Assembly (NCBI GenBank): GCA_000226015.1
Contig: JH154536.1
Span: 96,694-142,975 of the forward strand
Source: Mnemiopsis leidyi
Lineage: Eukaryota; Ctenophora; Tentaculata; Lobata; Bolinopsidae
DNA length: 46,282 nt
Reading direction: 5' to 3'
Shown here piece after piece: positions 1 to 11,700 of this stretch. Below the pieces are notes generated by a model, which ran no database searches, had not been told where the DNA came from, and worked only from the letters and a program-made list of their open reading frames with translations. Positions within the stretch are counted from its first letter, which is position 1. The number at the start of each line of letters is the position of its first letter. Made by a program: the position numbers and the translations under genes.

Positions 1-450
1 TGAGAGTTGAGGCGGCGCCAAGCACCAGTCACTCTCAAATCTAACAATAAGCAGTGCCCTTCGGCACTTGTCTCACTGCCTCAAGCGTCCACATGAATAG
101 AATCTATCTTGATATCATATATGTAAATTGTGCCGTAAAATTTAATAAATTGTTTTTCTACTAATAAATTGTTTTACTAACAGGTCCCGAGATATTGAAT
201 TTTCTTCATTTTTGAGGACCCGCAAGATGCCTTGTCATTGAAATGGGTTGGGGAAACCCTAAACTTCAAAATTTTCGAAAAAAATTTTTTTTGCTTACTA
301 TTTACCTCAATGGGGATGTATTAAAAACTTTCCAAGATAATCCGAAGAAAAAAGTGATAATTCAGGTCAGTCTGCAGGAGGGATTATTGTGATTGATTTG
401 AGAAGGATAAACCTATTCCACTAGTGATCATATTTTGGGCAACACTTGAT
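1..450. other. Upstream region of parkin, no gene seen
   Basis: No coding exon is visible. The stretch is A+T-rich with short A and T runs near 270-290. It must hold the parkin promoter and 5' UTR, but I see no convincing TATA box. Confidence 0.4.
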
Positions 451-3400
451 ATGGATGATGACATGCATGTGTTTGTAAAGTTCAACAGTTCCACTGTCCC
501 AATTTCAGTCAACAGCTCAAGCACTGTACATGACATCAGGTATGTATTTGAATTACTCAGGAATATAAAAATGGTCGCAGAACAACACAGTAATTCACTC
601 TTAAGTTGATCTAGTGAACTTGAGTTATATAGTTTTCCTCATGATATCTACGATTTGAATATGTGAATATTTTAAGTGGTTATTATTATTTTCTAGAATC
701 ATCCAGTGCTCAAACCCCATACTCAGGAAAGAAATATCTAAGACAAACAACATAAAAACTGGGGAAGTCAGGATAATTTTTGCTGGAAAAGAATTGCATG
801 ACCACCAAAAACTTAAGGTACCAAGTTAGTGTGTTAAAAACTATATTTAAATTGTAAATTGCTAATAATTTGCTTCTTGTTGTGGATGGAAAGGTTGTAG
901 GTGATCCTTTTTTCCATTGAGTGCTTTGTCATTTTTAAAGATATATGTGATTATGTTATGTCATCATTATTACTTGACTTTAATTTTTATGTATGGCACA
1001 ATTTGATTCTTAACCTACAACAGTTTACAAGTTTCTTCATTGGTAACCTTATATCTCTTTCATTAAATTTTCAGGACATGGATATACAGAATCATACAGT
1101 TGTGCATGCTTTCAGGGGAAGACACTTAGAGCCACGAACACCTCTACATCTTCAGAAGTGAATAGATGAATAATTAAGAAAATTTAGTGTATTTTGTGTA
1201 TTTAGATAGTTATAACTTTATAAGCTTCATTCCATATTGTTTTCATTCCAGAATACTCAGTGCAAAATTATTGCAGAGTGAGCACCAATGCATCTGACCA
1301 ATCAGACAAGTCAAGTGTTCCTACTTATTTCGTTCTGTGTCGACGGGTTTGTGGTGCAGTCAAGCCAGGAAAACTAAGAATCCGCTGCGTTGGATGTCGT
1401 GAGGACAAGATTATTGTTACCAAGGAACCCCAACAATGGTCAGATATTCTGCAAAAGGGCGTAATACAGGGAGTATGTCACACACAAGGCTGCCGTGGTC
1501 CTCAACCAGAGTTTTACTTCAAATGTCGTGGACATGAGGGACAGGACCATGATCACGTTGTCCCATTGCCTTTAGTCAGAAATAACTTCCTTAAAGTTTC
1601 CTGCATGACATGTCTAGATGACGACAGGTCAGATATATTTTACTGTTTGATCAAATGAAGGATTTAGCTTTAGATTGGTACAATTTTACTGTCATATTAG
1701 AATATAAGTTCTAAAATGTTTATTGTCCTTTCACATTGGAACATCAACCAACATATACCAAAAACCGAACTTCGTGCATAAGGACTTTTGAACATCAAAC
1801 TGATGGGCACTTTAGATCTGGTTGCCTGGAGACCTGAAGCATGTAAATGTTAGATCCAGGACATTTTTAATCAATAACCAGATGCCTTATAGGGTTGGCA
1901 GATGACATCATCACGTCTGGGTTTCTCTATTATTTTAAGAGACCCGTCCATTAGCTACCGTGTTTGTTAGTGATGTCAGTAAAAAGTTCAGAAGTAAAAA
2001 CGATGAATTGAGCATGGCTTTTGCAGCTGTACCCGAAGGGTAGTAATCTCATACAGTCCCTTTATGGCTAGGAGGTACATTGAAAATGTCCCTTGGCTGG
2101 CTGGGATAGACCTGCAGATTCCCCGGGAGGCTGGAAGGCCTTTACAGAGTCCCTTAGAGGCTAGGAATGCCTACTCATGGTTTAATTTTCTTTGAAAAAA
2201 TAAGTTTTTGATTCTTCACAATAATAATATTTTTTGTAAATTATATGAATATAAAAGCTGTTTTTTAGTTAAAGAATACAGTGGAATAGAATCAGAATAT
2301 TACATAATATAAATGCAACTAGCAGGGACCCCATCCTTCCTCCCACTGATGTCAAAACTTTTTTTCCTGCCATTATGTTGGTCAACTGATAGTTGCAGAG
2401 CAAGCATTTGTTGCAAGAAAACGGACTATTATGTCGTGTTGGACTGAACATTGTTTAATTGCATCTGCTATCTTAAGAATATGAGTACAATTGTCATGGT
2501 AACTTGGCACATCCTTGCATCAACTCCCTGCTCAAAAACACTCTGAATTTTTCGTCCTTCTAACTGCTCTAACATTAAAAGTAAATCAGTCTCATTGCTC
2601 TTACCTTGTTTTAAACCATATCTTCTACATAACATACCACCACGCAAAATGACAGAGCTCTAGGTCTTAAGATGGAGGCATGAATCGAAGTGACATGATT
2701 TTTAGAAACTTTTGCATTATATATGTACCTGCGGGCAGGCTCAGACAATGTGACAATCAAAAAACATTAATCAGTATGTAAGTTTCAACAAATCAAGCAT
2801 TTAAACCAAAATGCTTCCATATTTGGGAATCAATAAGCAGAACTACAAACTTGCACATGCACTTGCCCGCTACCATGTTGCATACTTACAATTTGCACAC
2901 GGGTGCCTAACCCATCACCAAATATGGTCGCGTAACTCCATGACACCTGACCAAAACTTTACCTTTACCTTTAATTTAAACTTTATAATGTAGATATATG
3001 ATCATAAATAGAATAGACAGGTTATATATGAGCATACGTTATCTAAAACATGAATAAATATAATCGCAAGTGACGTCAGCTATTATTTCAGTATTTCTTT
3101 TTATTTCAGCAACCCAATCCTAGTGTTTCCCTGTCCATCTAACCACGCCATGTGTGTCTCTTGTTTTGAATCTTATTGTTTACACCAACTCAACTCAAGA
3201 CAGTTTGTAGAGCACGAGTCTGCTGGATATACTCTTTCTTGCCCTGGTAGGTAACTTTTTAAAGTCGGTTAGGGGCCGTGATGCATTGGCCGCTGACAGT
3301 TTAAACGTTCAACTGTTCATGTAAGATAGATTGGTTGGTTCGATGGATGAGACGCCCCTCATAACTCAATATGTGTTGATTTTGATGAGTTTAAATTGAC

Positions 3401-4814
3401 AATTGAACAAGCAGGTTACGATGCTGATTGTAGATCGGCATTCGTTCTCGATGTTCATCACTTTGGAATCATGGGAAGAGAGAATTATGAGCGTTATAAA
3501 CAATTCGGTGCAGAAGAGTGCTTACTTAAAATGGGAGGTAGGTGTTATTGTTACTTAATATCTTTTTATATCTACCTTCTACTTATCACTTAATCTAATA
3601 AATACCTTAACCTTCTTATCAGCGATAGCAATGTTTACTGTTTGTTTACTGTTGTCTGTTATGTTTTCTGTTATAAAAATCAGATCGATTAAAGATGCTC
3701 TTTTGATGAATAAGTAGTAAATAAGTAATAAATCAAATAAATGATAAACTGAATAGATAATAAATTAAATAAATAATAAATTAAATAAATGATAAATTGA
3801 ATAAATAATAAATTAAGTAAATGTAGTAAATTTTGAAACCATGGACAACACAGGTGTGCTGTGTCCTGGTACTAACTGTGGGATGGGTATCTTCCTAGAT
3901 GATGCTACTGAACAGACCAATCATGTAGAGTGTTCTGAATGTGGGGTAAGTGAATCATAGCTTTCGTCTCGTGTACTTCAAACACAGAGAAATATTTCCT
4001 AGCTGTTTAGTAGTTCCAACTACCGCTGTCCGACCACCGGTTTAACCTTGTTTGGTCTCCTGCTACACGGCCTGTAAACAGGGATCGGCCAGATAAGTGC
4101 AGTCCTTGTTGGTTAATGAACACCGTGTTTTAGCTATACAATAACACTCTTTAGACAAGATGGTTAACTTTAGTGTTTCACCCGACCTTCAGTTTTCTAT
4201 ATTTCAACTCGTACATGAATACTAGAATTGGCAATCAGTTAGATTGATTGTACGTATGACGAGGACCTTTATCGACCCTACTAATATACACTCTTACAGT
4301 TACACTTCTGTGTGCTGTGCAAGGAAGAGTATCATGGTGAGGAAACATGCTCGAACATGCTGCTCCAGGGTGAGGCAGCCAACAGCAGACTTCTCAGTCA
4401 CTACGCGGTAAACATGTCTCTCTCGAAGTATGACACCGAGTCTGCTAGCACAATACGGAACACTACCAAACCCTGTCCGCAGTGTGGGTAAGTACTATTT
4501 CCTATCTCCATGCTTATTTCTATGCTTCATACAATCACATTCTTTTTAGTAGTGAGTGTTTCATCAGGACTGAGTTTATTTACAGTCCAAAAGCTGTTTA
4601 AACAATATATACTTAGTGGCCTGTTTTTTGTATTGTCGTATTGTATTTTACTTCTCTAAAATTTTTGTGTTTCTCTGTTTCCAGGACTCCTATTGAGAAA
4701 AGTGGGGGCTGCATGCACATGGAATGTCCACTGGCACGTTGCCAGTTTTCCTGGTGTTGGATCTGTGGAACTGAGTGGACACCCGACTGCCAGGATAACC
4801 ACTGGTTCGGCTGA
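451..4814 (+). CDS. PRKN: Parkin, RBR-type E3 ubiquitin ligase
   Basis: Nine exons join in phase: 451-539, 697-817, 1075-1157, 1277-1627, 3110-3246, 3415-3537, 3854-3945, 4300-4487 and 4685-4814, giving 437 aa (human parkin has 465). The start MDDDMHVFVKFNS matches the parkin Ubl; the ATG at 463 is an alternative. Order: Ubl (about 5-87), short linker, RING0 (about 115-215), RING1, IBR, REP, RING2. RING2 has the GGCMHMECP motif with catalytic Cys404, and the protein ends DNHWFG like the family's C-terminus. RING0 keeps the basic phospho-pocket (K130, R132, K180). Thr78 stands where parkin has the PINK1 site Ser65, and Tyr376 where REP has Trp403. Known role: a cytosolic ligase recruited with PINK1 to damaged mitochondria for mitophagy. 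Exon 3 runs into an in-frame TGA that overlaps its GTGAAT donor. The exon 3/4 junction is the least certain. LTN1 follows 957 bp downstream. Confidence 0.95.
2054..2175. repeat. Degenerate ~31-bp tandem repeat in a parkin intron
   Basis: Four diverged units start near 2056, 2088, 2119 and 2149. Each has a GTCCCTT-like block followed by a GGCTRGGA-like block. The repeat lies inside the intron between exons 4 and 5. Confidence 0.6.
3714..3835. repeat. A+T-only ~20-bp tandem repeat
   Basis: Repeated blocks of AAATAAATRATAAATTRAAT type fill this piece of the parkin intron between exons 6 and 7. It is low-complexity DNA without coding potential. Confidence 0.7.
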
Positions 4815-4849
4815 ACTGATTTTCCTTTTTAAATTCGGTTTCAAGTGGG

Positions 4850-5112
4850 GAGGGGACCTTTTTCAGGTCCTCATTTCGAACAAGCTCGACTACCAGGATT
4901 TGGACTGACTGGTAAAAGCTGTCTCCATGTTGATTTGTGTGGGCTGAAGAATCAATCAAGCTACATCATGTGTACTGAACATATATTTGAATGGACACGA
5001 TTTCCACTAATAGTGAATTCAGAATATAAATAGACCGGTGCTCTGCCGAGTCTGGTATGATCCGACAACCTCCACATTGTCCAGATGAGTGCTCTACCAA
5101 TTGATTTGCCGG
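4850..5112 (-). mobile_element. tRNA-derived SINE, copy 1
   Basis: Read on the minus strand, the element begins with a tRNA-like head (about 5110-5034). An A-box-like TGGTAGAGCACT lies at 5099-5088, a degenerate B-box-like GGTTGTCGGATCATACC at 5070-5054, and a second D-arm-like GGCAGAGCACCGG around 5048-5036. The body ends in a small hairpin tail, GAGGACCTGAAAAAGGTCC. A diverged second copy of body and tail lies at 41857-42060. The head is too degenerate and lacks clear acceptor and anticodon stems, so it is not a working tRNA gene. The element starts 36 bases behind the parkin stop, so parkin's 3' UTR probably carries it in antisense. Confidence 0.75.
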
Positions 5113-5564
5113 CTTTATATTTTGCTTTTTGTGTTATAATTGCAATTTTTGAAAAAACTTCAGCTATGCTCATTTTGTGGGGTCGTAAAGGACGATACAT
5201 CGACTGTCATACAATACATAGCATTTGTGATCCTTTCACAGGATACCTGTTTCTTATTTGATTAGAAATTATCAGTAAATAGGTGAATAGGTGTTGAATA
5301 CAAAACGTCTTTATGATGATTGCTCCATTAAACAGCCTTTTTAGAACAATTATGAGTTTTAGAACTTTTGTTTGGCTCATTTAACAAGCATATTAAGTGA
5401 TATAATACGATGAATTGCACTAATACTGTGAAATGGTCAAATGTGGGAGCTATGTTATGAATTTGTGATAGATATAAAACCATTAAGTTTACAAGGTACT
5501 TTTTATTCTGGGACTTAAAGTAAAACATAATTACTGATTGTTATGCGTTTTTACTAAAGATTGC

Positions 5565-5570
5565 AATAAA
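5565..5570 (+). terminator. Candidate parkin poly(A) signal AATAAA
   Basis: A canonical AATAAA stands about 750 bases behind the parkin stop and about 200 bases before the listerin start. It is the best placed signal for the end of the parkin transcript. Confidence 0.45.
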
Positions 5571-5771
5571 CCCTTTTAAGTACATTTTCATGATATATCT
5601 TGTTATTCATATTTGTTATACAGGCTATCAAAGTACATTTGTCTACAAGCCTATTGTCCAAAAGTATAAGATTAAAAATAAAACTTCATACATATAAACT
5701 TACGTTGAAACTTAATAAGTACCTAAATAAAGTGACTACCTAATACTTATTTTTTACTTTTAGTTAGGTGG

Positions 5772-8700
5772 ATGGGTAAAAAACAGCAACAACATCAGCG
5801 AACTAAAGGAAATCTCCAGGTTGGTTTCCTAGAATAGTTCCACTTTTAATTTTCTCTGACTGCTAAAGAAAAGCAGCCAATGTTTGTAAATATAAATCAC
5901 AATTTGTTTGCGATACAAACGAAAACTCATCCCAGGCCTCCTCAAGTTCGCGAGCGGCTCAACTGCTGCAGAACAAAAATGTAAACATTACCCCGACGCT
6001 GGGGTTCAGTAAGGAAGGCGTTGACACCACTGTAAGTGTTGACTCCACTTTGTCTTCTTCCTTTAGGAAGCTCAGTAAGAAGGAGACCGTCACCAAGCAA
6101 AAGGTAAATCTTAATCAAACCTACATACAAGGATTTTTTAGTCTTTTTTAATAGTCTTCCTCTGAACTTTTTTGAACTTTCGTGATAGTATGGGTTTTCG
6201 TTGCAATCTGATTATATCTTTAAGCGTCAGTCCCAGACAGCAAGTATTCACTTATTTACGAAAGATGTTACTATGACTAGTTAAAATTCAAATGTTCAGA
6301 TTGTTTTATTTTCTTATGTCATGATCGTGAACCTACAGGCTCTGGTTGAAATACAAGACTCCATATCAGCGGAAAATGTGGAGGGATGTCTGCCGCTGTG
6401 GGCTAGAAACTACCATAGAATATCGATAGTCAGTTTGTTAACTATTTTTGCTTTTTTTTTGTTATCGTGAAACTAGTACCTAACTTGATGGTGTAATTCA
6501 TAGTAGATATTGAAGGACAAAAATTAAATGCTAAATTTTTGAGAAGTACATATATAAAAAATTCTAATAAAATCTTATATTATAAATAATGCCAAAAGTT
6601 ATGCTGTATATGTTAAGAATTACCGTTACTCGGACTTACAGGATAATGAAAGAAAAGTTAGAGAGCTTGCTCAGCAAGTGCACAGTAAAATTGTCAGTTT
6701 AGCTGGAAGAACACTTGCTCCATACCTCAACAACATCATGGGTAAATTTGTTGCATTGTAAAATACTGTCTTTGAAAGAACTTTTTAAATTTGATCAAGT
6801 TGTTTCCCGCTATAAACTGACTTGTTATTTCTGATAGAATAAATTAGCAAAATTCCCCTACTAATTTATAAACGATCAGGTCCATGGCTGGAGGGTACGT
6901 GTGACATGAACTCTTCTACCGCTCAAGTAGCTGTAGACTGCCTGGCTTCCGCTTTTCCCGGAGACAAACTTAACTCAGCTCTGAAATTTTGTGAGAAGGG
7001 AATCGTCAAGGTGGGCCGTTTTTCTGCTTGAATGTTATAACTGTCATTTTTTCAATCCTTTTTCAAACTTTCAGAGCTGAAATTATTTCATATTACTGGA
7101 GATAACATGGAAGAAAGAATTTGTTGTGCTGTGTGCATTTGTCAAATATATGAGCTGAAAATCGAGTTTCTAACCTTACGTTAAAGTATCCCACATCTTC
7201 GCAGCACATCCGAGATAGACTAGGTGCCTCCCCACACTCCCTCTCCGATATGAAAGTTACCGACCCTGTCGATGCTGAGGAGAAGTACTGCCGAGTGATC
7301 GGTACGGTCTTATTTATTGATGTGTTTTAGTTTAAGGCTTACTGCTTTTACAATTCTTATTCTAGCCGCAACAAAACAAAAAGCTAAAGGTTTTTAAGTT
7401 ATTCAGGGAACTTTACCAAGAAGTATGACTCTGTCTATTTAGGAAGCACACTGAGAATGACAGTCCGTGTCCTCCAACAGAAGGAACCGTGCCAAGGGCT
7501 CAGTGAGCTGCTTGAAGATTCCTGTATCTGGTCTCTGGGCCGCTCCAAACTTCACCAGGTCAGTTAGAAGATTCGGGAGTCAAAAGTGTTAGTGTTAGCG
7601 GTGTTTGTGTTTGTGTTTGTGTTTGTGTTTGTGTAAGTGTACGTGAACCGGCGTAGGGTTAAATAGTGTACGGGTTTGTATAATTACTGATCACAGTGAT
7701 TATCTGATAATGAAATATTTGATACTATACATCTTTTTTATTCATTCATGAATTCAATTTTTATTGATCCGATAATAAGAATTCGTATAGATTTAGTCTC
7801 AGAAAAGGATCCAGTAAACAAAGTCCCTTTTTGTTTACTGATTGACGTTGTCGGTTTAGTTCGTCATCACTCAAAGTTAAACAAAACTTCTGTCGTTTCA
7901 ACCTGTCACATAATCAAGTTTATAAAGTCCACCTATGAACTAACCTATCTGTCGACATTCTCCTGATGGAATGTCCGGTATCGTGTTATCTGGACACAAC
8001 ACGCAACCTCCACTTTGTCTTACTTCCCCCGGGGGACAGGGTGGGCCTTCTTCACACAATCTCGTAGAGGGGTTGTAGATGTGGTATTCTGGACAGGCGT
8101 CGTCCATTGCTGCGGGATGTGGTGATCTTATTATATTACGTAATGTTTTAAATCGATCTAAGTTTGTTTATAAACTTAAACTAATCTCTTGGTTTTGATG
8201 TTTGCTATGTAATATGTATCATGTTTCAATAGATGGTACGCTTAAACTGAGCTTTTAACATTTTAACATATCAATTGATATCAAAACTTTAATTGAATCT
8301 CATGAGTCGTTGCAATAAACAAACCCGTAAAATGATAGATTTCAAGTTCTGAAATACACCACCCGGCTGCCGACCCCTGTTTTTGAAGAGAAACACCGAT
8401 ACCACGCCGGTTACCACACATTATAGTGTAAGTCTGATCTTCCACGGCGCCTGAATCCGTTATGACATCCGTTAAAGTTCCGCATTCTAGGTCAGATCCT
8501 TCTCCATCCACCATGAGAGACACGAGGGTATTCTTTAGATCTTTATAGTAGGGTTTGTGGCCGATTCTGTTGATTATCTTCACCCTGGATACTTCTGCTT
8601 CGTATCCGAAGTAAACTTTGACTCCAGGACTGCCGGAGTTGTATTTGGCGTGGTAGAACGTCGCTGTGTTGCCGTCGAACATATGTGGAGTTATGTGATC

Positions 8701-11700
8701 GACATGATAAATATCATTTGCAAGTACCCCGAGAATTGGAATCTTGTACCCTGAAGTTCACTTTATTATAGATATCGTGTAAAGAAATGGATTTTTTTGT
8801 AACTCTGATGAGAAAAAGGACTGCTAGTGTAGTTACGTACATCTTTTAACAAGGAATACGTAGTTATAACACTACGTATTCCTTGTTAAAAGATGTATGT
8901 AACTACACTACACTAGCAGTCCTTTTTCTCATCAAAATTAAAGATATTAATTTCTATATTAAGCCAGGTACATCAGTTTCGGTAAATTCACGGTTGAGAC
9001 ACTTTACACTTACGATCTATGTCGTCCACAATATGAAAATTTGTCTGTATGTAAGAGTGACTCGAGTTCCTCGATATAGAGTTCTTGCTACTCAATTACC
9101 AAAACTCTACTCATCAGCTAATTAATTGTCTCTTACCTTTTTCCTGACAGTCACTAGCTGAAGTAGATCCAGGAGGTGAGATATGGCCGCCAGGGCACAG
9201 AGTACACTCAGTGCTGGCAGTGATGCCGGTCTTGTAAGTGTTAATGGGACACTCATCACATCCACCGTCAGAGGACTTTTTGTAGCCGTGGTAACACGTA
9301 CCTGCATAAGGAACCAGTGTAACGTCGGGAACAGTAAGAGAATGTTATTGGAAAATTTTGGTACCTAAATGAATGCTGAAATTCATTCAGCGAAATTTTT
9401 CAAGAATAAGTTTCATAGTTAAAACACCTTCAGACATTCTAAGTTAACCCTCGTTAGATTTGGAACTTCCGAGCGATTTTCTATGATCATTGGAGCATTT
9501 TGCTACACATTTCGTCTTAATTTGACGAATCATTACTAACTATCAGATGTTGATAATCGAAACATAAGTTTGCATACCTGTTTTCTTTATCTTGTTGACT
9601 GTTGAGGATGTATCAAACCATATGTCTGTCACAGATCTGCTCAAATCTTTTATACTTCTCTGCTGGAAGGACTCAATGTCGCTGTCAAAGAGATCTCTGT
9701 AAAGGACTTCATAAGCAACTCCACCGTGACACAGTATCACTAGCTTCCTCTTCAGTTTATAAACTCTCCATGTCATGGTTTGCGACCAGCAGTCATTATT
9801 CTTTAACGTCTCCTTTCCAAATCCAGTGTGATGAAATGCCAGCCAAACGCTGCCGTCTTGTTGTCTCCAGGCCAAGCTAAAGCGATTTCCTGCATACGTT
9901 GGCATGGGAGATGAATTCACGTCAACCCTTCCTAGAAGCCATACAGACTGGGTTCCTGATCTCGTTATATCTATCTCCAAAGGGAATCTGTCCAGATTGT
10001 GGGGCAAAGGAGAGCTTTCAACGAGGGATGATATGTCTGCGTTCCAGCTACTCTCGCTTAGATCTGGGACTTTTTAGGAAGTGAGAAAATAATAATGGAA
10101 AGAAAACGGGGCTTAATCATATACCTATAAGTCGACCACGTGTCGCTATGCTTTAGCAAGTTAATCAAATTAAAAGTATTGTCCCTGTTCGATGCTTACC
10201 TGCTGCCTCAGCCCGAATCAGGAGACCAAAGAGGCTCAAGTAGAACATGCTTGTTTCAATTAACTCAACTAAATAATTTTCAACATTTCCTATACAGAAA
10301 TTTCTGATTAGTTAAATTGTCAGCTGACAATGCCTGACATGAACGCAAATCAAATTTAATTTAATAAGTAACTAAATTTAACACCATAAAGATTAATCGT
10401 CGAAAACTTGGCAACTTTTCTTCGTAAACAGTCCTGGGATATGCCAGGCAAATCGGTACAAAACTACTGCGCAATTCTAAATAAAGGTATTGGTTGAGGC
10501 GGCGTCTGCTACTCTTATTCTCTATCGCTACACATAAGTATTACATCAGCTGTTATAGGCTTTTCTTCCGGGTCATGATCTCACAACTCAACAAACAATA
10601 CCGTTATCAGTCGTTACAGAGAGCTGCATGAGCTTGAAGTTTAATGTGCCCTCTCCCTATTGGTTTGCCGTGATCATGTGGCCTCTATAAAGAACCTTGG
10701 TTGGCTAGAAAACATGGGCGTATGTGGTGTTAGGCTGCCAAGTCTTACTTAGTTTGCCGAAATATTTTAGTGTCACGATGTTTGATAAATTCATAAACAT
10801 ACGATTATAAATTTGAGAAGTTAACTACTGAAAATATCCTTATCTCATATGTTTTGTGATAGCGTTTTCAAGTATCATAGTATTCTGAAAAACGAGCCTA
10901 GCTGATTCTACTGCAGCAGCATCAGAGAGGTAACCAGGGCATTACGAGCGTGTCACTGTTCAGTGTGCAGGTTTATAGTAAGCCGTGAGCTGGGGTAACA
11001 TAGCATTATAATAACAAAACATGCGGCTCCGCCTGGATTGCTCTTAAGAGTCAATATCTAAATCAATATGCATAAGTTTATACTGCAGAGTTCTGTCACG
11101 CTAGGCGCAAGGCTAACGTTACTTTCAACACAGATCTTGTATGAATTTATTAACCTACTTCCACTTGCACAAAGCTCCCTATTTACTTATTTAGTAAGTC
11201 GTGTTACGATGAGTCTTGGAGGCACCACGGCTCCCTCGCTACACTTCTAGGATAGAACTCGTATCTGAGAACAATGAGTTCCTGGTCTATGATCATGAGC
11301 ATTATGCTCGTTTGGGCAGCATCTGAGGGAGAAATTCAAGGGGAGGAATATAGAGAGAGCTGCTTTGATAGTAGGATGGGGTGAGACGAATGAAGAAAAT
11401 TATCAACTTAGTGCTCTGTACCAGCTCCAATTCGAAATATATTTAAATGGGACTAACTGCACGATTAACGCCATTAGCTATGCCAAGAACATGATTTGGG
11501 GATGGCATTGTTATTCGTAAGCTAATGGACAAGTGTCTAAATCCAGCCAGCTGGCTATAAGCTTATAAAGATTCCACCAGCTAAGTATCTCGGTTTCCTC
11601 TGTTCGAATATAGCCGTAAAAAGCTAGGCGCGTTGAGTCTGCACTGCATGCTCACTAATTTCTAATTTCGGTAAAAAGTAAATAAATGAAAAACTTCTCG

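Noticed and set aside
1159-1161. TGA ending the parkin Ubl ORF as a true stop (broken gene)
   Set aside because: A donor (GTGAAT) overlaps it, and the next exon continues with a full set of RBR domains in phase.
5034-5112. tRNA gene on the minus strand
   Set aside because: A- and B-box-like motifs are present, but there are no proper acceptor and anticodon stems, and the sequence continues into a SINE body shared with 41857-42060.
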